From: Apostichopus japonicus | Taxonomy: Eukaryota; Echinodermata; Holothuroidea; Aspidochirotida; Stichopodidae | Assembly (NCBI RefSeq): GCF_037975245.1 | Contig: NC_092562.1 | Span: forward strand, 22,807,554 to 22,871,553 | Reading direction: 5' to 3' | DNA length: 64,000 bases | Position numbers and translations under genes: made by a program | The notes under the pieces: generated by a model | Database searches by the model: none | What the model was told of the DNA's origin: nothing | The model's input: the letters and a program-made list of their open reading frames with translations, nothing else | Shown here: one piece after another, positions 53,301 to 64,000 of the stretch | Position numbering within the stretch: position 1 is the stretch's first letter | Layout: each line of letters begins with the position of its first letter

Positions 53301-56300
53301 GGGAGTGTGGAAGGTGGAGTACTTCCTGTCCAAGAGCCAAAGTTGTGCTATTGCAGAAATGCTGCAAAATTGTCAAGTTTATGGTGTATTAGGGTCTTTC
53401 AAGGGCAGGTTCGTTTGTGAGATTGCAAGCATATGCCATATGGAGTAAATGCCTACATTTTTACACTGCCAGACAGAAGCCCTGCTAATTGTTCCTACAA
53501 CATGTGATAAAAATACTGGATGTTAACAGTTGCCTATAAGTAAATGCCAACCTCTCAGAAATATTGTTCACATTCCATAAGTCTTTCAGCATTCAATTCT
53601 AAATGGAAATTTTGTTGTGAGAATTGATGAGAGCATTATCATATCTGGATATTTCTTGACCATTCACTAGCATATTCCTTTGTTTTACCACAAAGATTAC
53701 CTCAAAGTTCAGAGATGAGCCTCGACCACGGTATGGTTTACTGAGAGGAAGAGAATTTTTAATGAAAGGTAAATTTACTCCATTAAACATTTGTCCTCTT
53801 CTGTTAGATTTATTCTAAACGTTACAAATTACATGAGAATGTGAAAATCGACATGAAATATTGAAATGACTTTGATATGTGACTGTCTGTTGCAAAGGGG
53901 GAAGTGCAGAATTCCTGTATTGTTGACAAATATTTTTGTTAAGGTTATCTTTTTATTTTATTTGTTGGGGGGGAGTTCTTTTTTAGGTGTTAAGGTTTTC
54001 TATTTTCTTTGTTGGGAGTACTCTATTCGATTAAGCCCAAAAGGGTTTCTTAGTTTACTTCCTTTCACACATTTTACTTATTTGCAGGTATATTGTCTTC
54101 TTCACCTTGTATTACTATGTGTTAAAACAAATAAATCATCATCAAATATTGACAGATTGATATTTATATTGACAGTCAATATAAATCAAGCAATTACATC
54201 AATAATTTTCTCTTCAACACAGAAATTCAAAATGATGAATATAACCTGACGAAATTTGACTCATTCAATTTTTCGAAAGATCGCAATTAAACCATGACAT
54301 GAACGTCAGAGCTTAATCTGAATTTTGATGGCTAATTTTCATCATCTTTGCAGATATGTACACATTTGATGTTTCTGTGGATGCTGCCCGTACCACATAC
54401 GAAACCATATGCGATGCATATCACAGAGTATTTGGGCAGCTTGGTCTAGACGCAATACAAGGTAAATATTAACGATGAACTTGTTTGCTTTGCTTGGATC
54501 GTAACCTATTAATAGATACAAGTTCAACATCAATCACTAGTATAGCAAGAAAATGCAGCCAATTGAGCTGGATCTCGGGGAATTTGACTCTATGAGCAAC
54601 TGTTCGCAACACATTCCCCACCTTCAGTTCTAAATTTCTTGCACATCAGAATAAAGTTTCCTCCCACAGGAGCAAGTGTTGTCACACAAGGGTTATACTT
54701 TTGTAACTCTACTCTTTACTTCAAAAAATTTGGCGAATTCACTTGTCATTTAAATTTACCCGTCTTTGATCTATTTTTTGACTAAAATTTGAAAATAAAG
54801 TCCACTACTTAGCACAGAGGACCAGGTGTACTTCCATGCAAATGTCACCATCAGAGTAGCAATAAAATCAGACAAAATTTGTCAACATGAATATAATATG
54901 ATTAACAGTAAAGTTAAATAATGTTCCCTAACAGTGTGAGCGTTTAACAAACATGTAATAATGAATGCACTTTATCTTCAGCTGCTGGTGATTCCGGTGC
55001 AATAGGGGGCGACGTCTCTCACGAATTCATCCTACCAGCTTCTATCGGGGAAGACACCATACACCACTGTCCGAGATGCGGGTTTGCTGCCAACACAGAG
55101 ACCACCACATCAGATGGTCCTCCTTGCGAACAAAACCTCTCTAAACCATCTTGCAAGATGGTCGAAAAAAACCGGCATAGAACTAGGCCACGCTTTCCTG
55201 CTGGGCCAAAAATATTCCAAAGTTTTTGGTGCTAAGTTTAGTGACACATCGGGGACGAAAAGGTAGGGAATTTCCCTTTGTTGGTCATGTGGTGGACTTG
55301 TGTCTTTCAGGATCTACTTTGTATGGATTGGTTGTCATGGTCATTGCCTGATTACCAAAAGGCAGATAATACAAGCACCTTGGTGCCCCCCCAAAATCAT
55401 GGGGCTCTTTAAATCAAGGGGCCTCTATGAACCCTTCCAGGCATAGCATACCAACTTTAAAGCTTCTTTCTGTTTTTTTAATTGATCTTGCAATTGTGGT
55501 ATATGTAGGGGGAGGTGGCATATGTTGCCATTTTGCCCAGAGGGTGTTAGCCTGGCTTTAGTCATGGTAATAATTGCTAAGAGGGTGAAATTTCCATTCA
55601 TTTTCTTTAAATTTTAAGAATTTGTTTGTATAATTTTCAATTTTCCATTTGCAGTTTTTATACAATTTATTGTCAGATTGTATATAACAAATTTTCTACC
55701 CTTTTTATACCTTACATTATCGATTTATATATTTGTATATCATGTTTGTATATATTTTACTGTAAAGCGCCTTAGAGCAATTTCTGATTGGATAAGGCGC
55801 TATAGAAATTTTGTAAAATAAATAATAAAAATAGTAAATATGATCAGTGAGTATATGCAAAATGCTCTATTGTAGCAGGACATATTAATTTGCAGTTTTT
55901 GTTTCGCTCTTTGTTTGTATTTCCTTTCATAAATTTGTTAAATTAACTAAAACGTGATCAAAACAAGATGCAGCTATTGTGTTTCGTTGATGAGGAAGTA
56001 AGTGGAGTACCAGTGTTTAGTACCCAATTAACACTTGAGTACTCAAGGACTTGTTTTACAAGTATGACTGCTGGTAGTTGTACTCGTATATTAAAAGTTA
56101 GTTATTTTGGACTCAGTACTTGGTCTTCGGTAATAGGTACACTCGGATGCCTAAAATGTGGATACTTGCACACAGCTTTGATGTACCTGGTACTCGATCA
56201 GGACGAGTACTTTATGAATACTTACAAGGAAAAAGAGAAACATTTATTTAAAGGGCAATAATATGATGTAAAGTTACTATGTAAATTTGATTTCAAGGAT

Positions 56301-59300
56301 TGATCTACTGTGTAAACTGTTGAGACAGGTGAGTTAACTTAGGAAAAACTGGAAACATTGAGTAGTATTAAAAGATCAAAGCGAACAAAAACAAATATAA
56401 GAGAGAAACATTTTCATTGAAGATTACTTTTTATCTGAAGACCTTTCTTTCTTCGTTCAATTTTAAGGTCATGTTTAGTTGCGTTTCTTCTACTTTGCTT
56501 CCATGTTTTGTTGGTTTCTTTATAGAAATTGTGAGATGGGATGTTATGGTTTGGGTGTTTCACGTATCATGGCTGCATCAATAGAAGTATTATCTACCGA
56601 GGAGGATGTCAGGTGGCCGGTCGCGATAGCTCCCTACCAGGTGTGCATTATACCACCAAAGGTAAGCTCCACCAACTGGAGGGGGTAAGCTTAGGGATGA
56701 AAGGAGACTTATTTCCCCTTTCTGCTGTAATGTTATAACTGGAACTTGGAGAATCCAACATTTTTTGGGGGGAGGGGGGGATGGTGGCTAATCAAAGTGT
56801 AATAACAGCAACTTGAAGTAAATACCAGACATTTCTCAACTTCTGTAAACAGTAAGAAATGTTTCTAAGAACATTGACCATGAATAGATGAGGCAAATAT
56901 GGTGCTGGGCTTGGTCATGGAAGCAATTGTAGGAGTAAATCAGTTTTTTGTTATTTTGTTATTTTGATGAATCATTCCTTGACATTCTATGCTACAAAAT
57001 ATTCATAGCAATTCACAAGAATCACTAAATAGAAGTAGGGTGCAGCAGCCTGGTATTTTATTGTCCTTTGCTGTACCGCAGTAGAATCCCCTTTCTGCTG
57101 TTATGTCATTACTGGAACTTGGAGAATCCAACATTCTTTGTTTTGGCTAATCAAGGTGTAATAACAGCAACTTGAAGTAAAACCAGCCATTTTTCTCAAC
57201 TTTCTTCTGTAAACATTAATGTTTTTTCGAAGATCGATGACCATTAATAGATGAGGCAAAAAGGGTGCTGGGCTTGGTCATGGAAGCAATTGTAGGAGTA
57301 AATCAGTTTTTTGTTATTTTGTTATTTTGATGAATCATTCCTTGACATTCTATGCTACAAAATATTCATAGCAATTCACAAGAATCACTAAATAGAAGTA
57401 GGGTGCAGCAGCCTGGTATTTTATTGTCCTTTGCTGTACCGCAGTAGAATCCCCTTTCTGCTGTTATGTCATTACTGGAACTTGGAGAATCCAACATTCT
57501 TTTTTTTTGGCTAATCAAGGTGTAATAACAGCAAGTTGAAGTAAATACCAGCCATTTGTCAAATTCCTTCTGTAAACATTAAGAAATGTTTCGAAGAATG
57601 ATGACCATAAATAGATGAGGCAAAAATGGTGCTGGACTTGGTCATGGAAGCAATTGTAGGAGTAAAGCAGTTTTTTTTTTTAATTGATTTTGATGAATCA
57701 TTCCTTGACATTCTATGCGACAAAAAAATTCATAGCAATTCACAAGAATCATTAAATAGAAGTAGGGTGCTGCAGCCTTGTATCTTAGTGTCCTTGACCA
57801 GTGGCGGCGGAACCGGGGGGGCTTCGGGAGGCTCAGCCCCCCCAATAAAAAAGTTGAGGGGGCTGATGCATGATAAGCCCCCCCAATATTTACCAAGGCT
57901 CCGAAACAAGCATCTGCCCATTTTTCAATGCATACTTGTCGATCTGTCCGATGCACACGTATACTCTATAGGTGTAATAATTTTAGTAATTGCTGGGGGA
58001 CCCTCGGCCCGTCCCCTGGCTATAGACCACATTGTCACCCCAACCGCGTCTTCACACGGTTGGGGTGACAATGTGCAGTGAAAAGTGGAAGCAGTGAGTG
58101 TGAGTACCGGTAAGCGTAACACAACTTCGTCTTAGGCCAATGACTTGCCTCATTTCAGCCAGTTCTCCAACATCCCCTTACTTAGTGGCGGAGCGTCCAT
58201 ATATACAGTCAGGGGGCGGATGCCCCCCCCCCCCTGACGGACTCAAATGGACTGCTGGCGCGCTTTTCACTACTTTTTACTTATTCGCGATTTTTGACTA
58301 TTTTATTGCGCTCTCATATACCTATTGACATTTGCCATATTCTGTTGGTTTAATTTTCCGACAAAATGGCGACGACACCTATTTATTCTCCGTTTATCTG
58401 GAAGTAAGCAAGGCCCCGGAAAGGGTCATTTCCTGCAATCTAGGGAGTATCTTTACTCAAAAATTTTCCGTACGCTCCGCGCCAACCTGTGGTGGCGCTC
58501 CGCTTAGATAGTGCGGAAAGCGCCCCTACAAACCATTCTTGCCCTCCCTGACCAATACTCTAGCTCCGCCACTGCCCTTACTACACTCAAAAACATCTTT
58601 GCGAGTACACTACGAGTAATAGCTACTCTCTTAAAAAACCATCGAATATACAAATTACAATGTTTTTACAGACTTTTACGTGCAATCTGAGAAATAGCAG
58701 GCTTGAGACCCATATTTTAGGGCTAGGTATTCGCAGCATAAAACACTCGGAAAGTGCCGTTTCCGGCCATCTGGGGATTTGAAAAAACCCAAAATTTTCT
58801 TGTACGCTCCGCGCCAACCGATGGTGGCGCTCCGCTTAGTCTCCACACATTAGCCCCCCCAATAATTTTTCCGTTCCGCCGCGCCTGTCCTTGGCTGTAC
58901 CCTGGTAGAATCGTAGAAGAAATAATCGAATCATCAGAAAGAAAAATAGAAGAGACCTATTAATATTACCAATATTTATCTCAGGAAGGGAGCAAAGAAG
59001 AGGTTCGTGGATTAGCAGAAGATTTATATGACGAGGTCTGCCTCTCGTTACCCCATCTCAAGGACGACATTTTATTGGACGACAGGATATCGCAGACAAT
59101 TGGAAGGAGATTAAAGGACTGTAGAAAGAAAGGATTTCCTTTTGCCGTCATTGTTGGAAAGAAGGTGAGTGGTAATGTGAATTTGATTTCAGTGAGGACA
59201 GTGTTTCTGACGTCATGTACACACCTCATCTTCTTGCCCATCACTCTCCCCTCCTCCTCCACCCTCATTCCCCTAGCATGTCCCTTTTTTTAGCTTTGTT

Positions 59301-60805
59301 TTCACATATCATCCCCTTAGTTTTTGGTTTTGATGATGATCGTAACCTTTGCATTCTGAATGGCGTATGTGTGCGTTTGTTTTGTATTCTGACCGAGGAC
59401 TTGAAAAAATGAATTCCAGGTCCTCAGATGTGATTTGTAAAGAATCACCACGTCCTCGAAAGAATTTTATTGTTATGGGGTATTGTTAAGGTTTTGGTAT
59501 TTGAACAATGGTAAAAACAATGGGGTCTGAATGTAAAACACACCTGTGTGTGTGCGCGTGTGTGTATTCAGTTGTGACACCCAGCTTGTAAACATGATAT
59601 CCCAACAAGGTAAGGTTGGACCAATTTCTTATTTGGTGTGAAGTAAGTACCACATTGAGTAAAAGAAGCCTATTGTTTTTGGTGGAGGTCAAAGGTCATG
59701 TATGCAACATTCCTTTGCATATCTTTGGACTGAAATAAGTTGAGTTCATCCAGGATGAAAGATCACTTTATCCAAGAATGACCTTTAAGATGGAAGTACT
59801 TTAACTTGAAGTACTTTAACTCTGCAGGGTTAATAGAACTCCATGCTCCCAGAACTAAAGTGAGATGTATATTCTGGACAGGATACTGCATGAACATAAT
59901 CAAAGGCGTAGGAGGCGTGGGGGGGGGGGGGCACCCACCCAAATTTTTTGTGAAAATTCAGGCAATATGCTGAGAATTTTTCGGGCACCTACTGAAAGAA
60001 CAATAATTTGCAATGTGTTTTTCAATGGTTAAACTGATATTATTATGATCATTATTATTGTAACAACTTCCCCAATAATTATAACCAATATGGAAGGGTA
60101 ATAACACGGCAAATGATTGTATGCTATTGGCATGCGGTGTAATAACCGATGCATATCTATATGATGTGCACATTAAGTTGTTGAACGCTGGCGGAGTGCG
60201 CGGGAAATTTTGGTCATATTTTTCGGGCAAGTCGTTACAGCCCCCCAAATCAAATTGGGCTCCTACGCCTATGTACATAATGCCAGTTGCATTGCAATTG
60301 GCATTTTGCAGGCCAGTTGAACCATGTGCACTTTATTTAACCAGTATGGGATGTGCTGGAGCTGAGAATATTTTAGGCTATGGTAATTTTCTAGCCATTC
60401 CACGTAAATGGCTCCTTTAACAAGAGAAAAAAACAATTAAGGACCAGTAGATGGAACTTCAGAGATGAGGATCACCAGAGAGGGGATGGGGGAGGGGGGG
60501 ATGGAGGGAGTTGTATCATAATTCTCCACTTTCCTGTCTGATTTTGTATGAATGCATGGCAGATGTTCTTTGTAGTATCACTTGGGGGATAAAATGCTAC
60601 ATCAATTTTAATTTCTGTTCTTACAATCTGTTTATTCAAGACATACCGGTACTTCTCTGAAAATATATCCGATCTTCTTTTTTTTTTCCTTCAGGCTACA
60701 GGACATCCTCCAGAATATGAGCTACATGTTACAGAAACGAACAGTAGCAGCTTTGTTACGAAAGATGAACTTCTTAGTTACCTGAAGTCCAACACATCCC
60801 GATGA
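50356..60805 (+). CDS. PARS2: Mitochondrial prolyl-tRNA synthetase (apparent frameshift in exon 7)
   Basis: Ten coding exons: 50356-50454, 51011-51188, 51816-51889, 52775-52855, 53696-53768, 54354-54461, 54982-55262, 56526-56661, 58985-59164 and 60695-60805. They give about 439 aa (human 475) once one extra base in exon 7 is discounted. The Arg-rich start ([15 protein letters not shown]) suits a mitochondrial targeting peptide. Then come the class II core with [29 protein letters not shown], motif 2 [17 protein letters not shown], motif 3 [15 protein letters not shown] and an anticodon-binding domain starting [12 protein letters not shown]. It charges tRNA-Pro in the mitochondrial matrix. In exon 7 an A7 run (55165-55171) puts [16 protein letters not shown] one base out of frame. 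Frame and splice phases fit again if the run is A6. Confidence 0.93.
50826..50885. repeat. Four copies of a 15-bp tandem repeat (PARS2 intron 1)
   Basis: CACTATAATACCCAA is repeated four times without change, in the first intron of PARS2. Confidence 0.9.
51935..52351. mobile_element. hAT-like MITE, 417 bp, perfect 8-bp TSD (PARS2 intron 3)
   Basis: The ends are CAGGGGGGTAGGAAGC and the reverse complement of CAGGGGGGTAGGAGCC. The flanks GCTACGTC at 51927-51934 and 52352-52359 match perfectly. Inside the ends are G-rich GGGGGGCAC words in opposite orientations. There is no coding potential. Confidence 0.9.
55757..55830 (+). repeat. Retroposon-type 3' tail with GCGCCTTA hairpin (PARS2 intron 7)
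   Basis: TGTAAAGCGCCTTAGAGCA and GATAAGGCGCTATAGAAAT form a hairpin followed by an AATAAATAATAAA-like tail. Tails of this form (AAAGCGCCTT...GGCGCTATA) are common at the 3' ends of LINE/SINE families in many animals. No upstream reverse transcriptase was recognised, so the copy is a short 5'-truncated one or a SINE. Confidence 0.5.
56715..57798 (+). repeat. Tandem repeat, three units of about 365 bp (PARS2 intron 8)
   Basis: CCCCTTTCTGCTGT begins units at 56715, 57088 and 57451, giving spacings of 373 and 363 bp. The units share AACTGGAACTTGGAGAATCC, GGTGCTGG(G/A)CTTGGTCATGG and TGAATCATTCCTTGACATTC. The third unit is interrupted at 57798 by a MITE and resumes after it at about 58888 with TCCTTGGCTGTACCC. 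A related fragment (GTCCTTGGCAGTACTGC) lies near 63663. Confidence 0.9.
58028..58075. repeat. Perfect 19-bp hairpin inside the MITE
   Basis: 58028-58046 (CACATTGTCACCCCAACCG) is the exact reverse complement of 58057-58075, with a 10-nt loop. The stem is GC-balanced and would be stable in RNA or in single-stranded DNA. Confidence 0.95.
58183..58574. mobile_element. Nested hAT-like MITE, 392 bp, perfect 8-bp TSD
   Basis: The ends TAGTGGCGGAGC and GCTCCGCCACTG are inverted, and CCCTTACT flanks both sides (58175-58182 and 58575-58582). It carries the TACGCTCCGCGCCAACC word also found in its host element and at 10237-10253, so both belong to related families. It inserted after the outer element. 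Confidence 0.9.
59901..60273. mobile_element. hAT-like MITE, 373 bp (PARS2 intron 9)
   Basis: The left end CAAAGGCGTAGGAGGC matches the reverse complement of the right end (CATAGGCGTAGGAGCC). The flanks AACATAAT (59893-59900) and TACATAAT (60274-60281) agree at 7 of 8 positions. TTTTTCGGGCA is repeated inside. There is no transposase frame. Confidence 0.75.
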
Positions 60806-60982
60806 ATGGGAGCTTACTTAGTGACCGTCTAGCTTCATTTGCTATGGTGTATTGTAGCAGGCTTGCAAATAATTCACAGGACTAGTCAAGAATGGAAGCT
60901 GATACATGATGTAGCACAGCTGGACTCCATCATAAGTTAACATGTTCGTTAAGAACAACTGGTTGCATTGCGTGACCACATT

Positions 60983-60988
60983 AATAAA
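60983..60988 (+). terminator. Candidate PARS2 polyadenylation signal
   Basis: AATAAA lies 178 bp after the PARS2 stop codon. A second AATAAA is at 61507-61512. Either could be used. Confidence 0.45.
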
Positions 60989-60999
60989 GCCAAAAAACC

Positions 61000-62994
61000 C
61001 TTCTGGACTCTCATACCCAAGTAACTTATGCTGCATTGCTATATAATGACAACTAATTAGATGCCAGGATTGTCAGCCCCAAAATTTATATGCAAATTAG
61101 TTTAAGCCTTGGTTTATCTGGCTGAAAGTGTTGTAGGGTAAGTGCTCATAGTTTGATCACAAGCAGAATCTCTTGAAGTACTGAAGTTCTGATTGGACAC
61201 CAAATATATCACCAATAACTAACTTCTTTGTGATCACTTCTCTGCATTTTGTCTAAGATTATGTGTAGTGTGTCTTCCCCTTTCAAAGGGACCCGGTGTA
61301 AGGACGACACTAACATGATGAAATATTGACAGTACTCATGTAAGGGGATAGAGGCTGGAAGTGTCTCAGTACAGTGTGCTTAGTTTGGTTTTCATGTCCA
61401 GACTCTTCGGTCTTACAAAGTGATTACTGTACTTGATTCTTAGAGATTTGTGTGGCGGGAGAACTTTGGCATTTAAGGACCTGTAATTTTTTTTTTTTTA
61501 CTTGCCAATAAAGGCAGGTTTGGATGTTTTGTCGATTATAAAATTTCCCAAACTGATACTGCATTGTAAGTTTCCTTATGAACTCACACTAATTAAGTTG
61601 TATTTTTGTAAAAGAAAAAAAATATTTCATTATGTTTCTTACCTTTGATAAACTTAAGTTTAGGGCTGAGGAGAGGGTGGGGAAGGGGCTAAAACTTATT
61701 AGGGTATATTAGTATGATTGATTGCATTCATTCTGTGACCAAATAATACAAAAATATTGAAAGGTTTTTTGTGTGCCGTAGTCATACAAGAAACCAAATT
61801 AAGGGAGGCTGTTGTAAGCTAAAGGAGTCCACTGGATCAAATCATGGGTTAAGTATTGTGTTACATTGAAACAGCAATTTATAGGAGACAATTGAATTTA
61901 AAACAAAAGAGTTTTAATGTTGAATACTCATATATTGTCAAGTATTTCCACGAATGGAATTTTATACAGAGAAATTAAACCGATACCATATTTGTACAAG
62001 ATGTTTTAATCATTTTTAAAATATTCTTTATTTCTTTTAATGATTAGAAATGATTATTTTCAAGATGCAGCAACAGTTGCAAGTCTGACTATTCTGTGCT
62101 TTGTAATACATGACAGCCGATAACTTAAACAAGAGTCTTTCAAGAAAATCAAGTCCGCTTGAAAGTTTCAAAAGATTTGAGATTAAACTGGCAAAAAAAT
62201 ATATCTGAGATAACTTGCATAACCATTGACTGCTTTACATGTTAGCATAGCGTTAGAGCAAAAGTCCCTTAAAGTTCCTTTTCTTTTCTTGTACGAGTTG
62301 TTCACAAAGTAAGCATAACATAACAGGTTATTATGGACCTCAGTTTAATGCCCTTCTCAAGGGCATCAGTGCCCGTTCCACGATAGTTGGACAACACTTC
62401 AATCTGCTGCCACAGACAAATACTAAAAATTATAATAAATCATTTTCTATTCATTTCTTTTCAACTGCTTCTACGTAGCCTTTTCACTAACTTAACTCCA
62501 TCTCTGAAAGATCTTCAAGAAATTTAAAACTAGTCGTAGAAGATTCATGTTAAAGGCCTTGTTAAGCTGGTAAGCAGAATATATTGCAAAATGATTGTTG
62601 AATATTATATGAAAGATGGTAATATTTATATCAGGTTCATCAATGATCTATTTCAATGATGTAAAAAAGAAGAGTTTATAACCTACTAAAACCTTAAACT
62701 GAGAACCCCCACAATATCCTTCACAAACCTACACAAATGATATACCCACTATTGAAACATTATTACCAAATCTGGGGGAGGGGGGGGGGGGGTAATTTCA
62801 ACTTTAGTAATTTACCTTTACCAAAATACTCATCATTTAGCTAGAAGCTGAATTTATATTCTCAAACATTCCTTCTAAGACCCACTTACCCCAATCCACC
62901 CCCCAAACCCCACACAAGCGTTGCAGTCAAGTATATGATGGGGCAGTAAATTATAAAGTTGTAATATTTAACATGGCTGACCACTTTGAGGATC
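61000..62994. other. PARS2 3' flank, no gene seen
   Basis: The sequence is AT-rich with poly-T, poly-A and poly-G runs (for example about 61489-61499 and 62775-62791). PARS2 and AP1M1 converge across this space. No open frame with recognisable content is present. Confidence 0.6.
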
Positions 62995-63002
62995 CTCTAG
63001 AG

Positions 63003-63369
63003 CAGGGGTGGGCAACCTACGGCCCGCGGGCCACATGCGGCCCGCCAGGGATTTTTTTGCGGCCTGTGAGATGTCTCAAGAAAAAGAAAAAAAACAACCT
63101 ATTTTACATCATCACAAAAAAAACGAGCTAGCTGCTTAGAATTTATCGGCACTAATGATGCTGTCAGGTAGGCCTATTATCCCCATTCATTATCAACTGT
63201 ACAGTATTGACATCATGTTTTTGTGAATACAGATTAAGTACACACACCTATTGCTTGAAAGTCCTCAGAATCAAAGGTTTGACATCAGCAGGTCGTTGGT
63301 TAGGTGCGGCCCAGTCAAATTTTCACCCTTATATCTGGCCCATTCATTTAAAAAGGTTGCCCAACCCTG
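63003..63369. mobile_element. hAT-like MITE, 367 bp, perfect 8-bp TSD
   Basis: CAGGGGTGGGCAACCT at the left end mirrors GGTTGCCCAACCCTG at the right end. CTCTAGAG flanks both sides (62995-63002 and 63370-63377). CAGGGGTSGGCAACC-type ends belong to a very widespread hAT group. Subterminal GCGGCCC words occur in both halves. Confidence 0.92.
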
Positions 63370-63702
63370 CTCTAGAGCATATTTAGTGACGACACAAACA
63401 ACCGTCACCCCTCCCATCACTCGCCCTCCATCCTCCTTCCTACAAAATCATTTTCATAATTTCAAATTCCAATAAATACATAAGAGGAAACCAAGCCTGC
63501 CATCCTAAGTGATAATGGGAAACTTGCAGATCCTTTCTAACTTCTATATAGGTGAATGGGCACAAATAGGTATTGTGTCGAAATCCCATTCCATCCCTAG
63601 TTTTGAATTCACTACTTTGAATCCACTAAGTTGAGCTAGGGTGCAGCCATCTGTTATTAGTGTGTCCTTGGCAGTACTGCGGTAGAGTGCTATACAGAGG
63701 CA

Positions 63703-63927
63703 TCACAACACTCTTATCTGGTAATCTCCATTTTGCGTGATGTATCTCACCCAGGGCAGAGCCTGGTAGCCACTCTTCTCAATGATTTTCAGGTATCGTA
63801 CTTGGATGCCGGACGTTGTGAAGTAAGGAATTTCAAATTTGACTGCGATCGGTGGCTTCCCTTCTTGTTCCTCCGCTTCCACGCTAGGTAGATTGAAGTG
63901 CGCCCTCATCAGATACTCCTTCCCACC
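63703..63927 (-). CDS. AP1M1: AP-1 complex subunit mu, C-terminal exon (partial gene)
   Basis: One 75-codon exon, phase 0 after an AG acceptor, encodes GGKEYLMRAHFNLPSVEAE, then KFEIPYFTTSGIQVRYLK and SGYQALPWVRYITQNGDYQ, ending IRVL and a stop. This is the end of the mu homology domain of the clathrin adaptor AP-1 medium chain, nearly identical to vertebrate AP1M1/AP1M2 except at the last residues. The protein selects tyrosine-based sorting signals at the trans-Golgi network and endosomes. The other exons must lie to the right of the window. 63928-64000 is intron. Confidence 0.96.
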   Translation of the reverse strand, partial: GGKEYLMRAHFNLPSVEAEEQEGKPPIAVKFEIPYFTTSGIQVRYLKIIEKSGYQALPWVRYITQNGDYQIRVL

Positions 63928-64000
63928 CTGAATTTACCCAAGAAGAAATAAAGAGTCAGTCTAATAATTGTATATCTGTCTGTAATCCCGCCGAGAACGA

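Larger units (their letters stand above)
57799..58887. mobile_element. hAT-like MITE, about 689 bp plus a nested insertion
   Basis: The left end CAGTGGCGGCGGAACC pairs with the reverse complement of the right end (CAGGCGCGGCGGAAC). The flanks are TCCTTGAC (57791-57798) and TCCTTGGC (58888-58895), a 7-of-8 match. The interior near 58749-58838 closely matches 10183-10275 of the element at 10049-10700. A second MITE lies inside at 58183-58574. The host sequence is the third unit of the 365-bp tandem repeat. Confidence 0.8.

Noticed and set aside
53866-54249. 127-codon hydrophobic frame
   Set aside because: It lies wholly inside PARS2 intron 5, in AT-rich sequence, with no domain and no sign of an own promoter.
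55968-56261. 97-codon frame in PARS2 intron 7
   Set aside because: It is rich in repeated GTACT/AGTAC words, lacks a domain and does not join the PARS2 frame.

Overview
The window is nuclear DNA from a multicellular animal. Protein-coding genes are split into many short exons with GT-AG introns, the background is AT-rich, and microsatellites, minisatellites and short non-autonomous transposons are abundant. The encoded proteins resemble deuterostome orthologues closely. That closeness, the frequent GGCCTA/TAGGC words and the mix of hAT-type elements and Penelope retroelement remains suggest a marine invertebrate deuterostome, possibly an echinoderm. The species call is inference and is weak.

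Five genes could be rebuilt by joining exons whose splice phases agree. They are ZNF367 (minus strand, 22609-25653, 4 coding exons, about 319 aa), HABP4/SERBP1 (plus, 26633-31357, 6 exons, about 420 aa), EIF2B2 (minus, 39343-46639, 11 exons, 354 aa), mitochondrial prolyl-tRNA synthetase PARS2 (plus, 50356-60805, 10 exons, about 439 aa, with an apparent one-base frameshift in exon 7) and the last exon of AP1M1 (minus, 63703-63927). They are unrelated housekeeping or regulatory genes and do not form an operon or a pathway. ZNF367 and HABP4 share a head-to-head promoter of under 1 kb. From memory the human orthologues are also divergent neighbours on 9q22, so this may be ancient linkage.

Layout: 1-22600 holds no gene that I can support. 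It contains two hAT-like MITEs (8973-9703, 10049-10700), long TA tracts, a triplet-repeat mosaic (15165-15411), a 5'-truncated Penelope-like element with a GIY-YIG endonuclease remnant (about 16640-17124) followed by inverted hammerhead-ribozyme-like copies, a duplicated tRNA-derived repeat (17676-18256) and a 141-bp higher-order minisatellite (19198-19900). 22.6-32.2 kb holds ZNF367 and HABP4. 32.2-39.3 kb is intergenic. 39.3-46.7 kb is EIF2B2. 46.7-50.3 kb carries an 843-bp hAT-like MITE and a 538-bp foldback element. 50.3-61 kb is PARS2, whose introns hold four MITEs, one nested inside another. 61-64 kb ends with another hAT-like MITE and the AP1M1 exon.

I found no CRISPR array, bacterial-type system or clearly new multi-gene system. 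The most interesting items are the inverted hammerhead-like pair flanking a TA tract, the foldback element with a 10-bp target duplication, the small dispersed hairpin repeat with alternative pairing stems, the nested MITEs, and the conserved ZNF367-HABP4 promoter with E2F-type sites.
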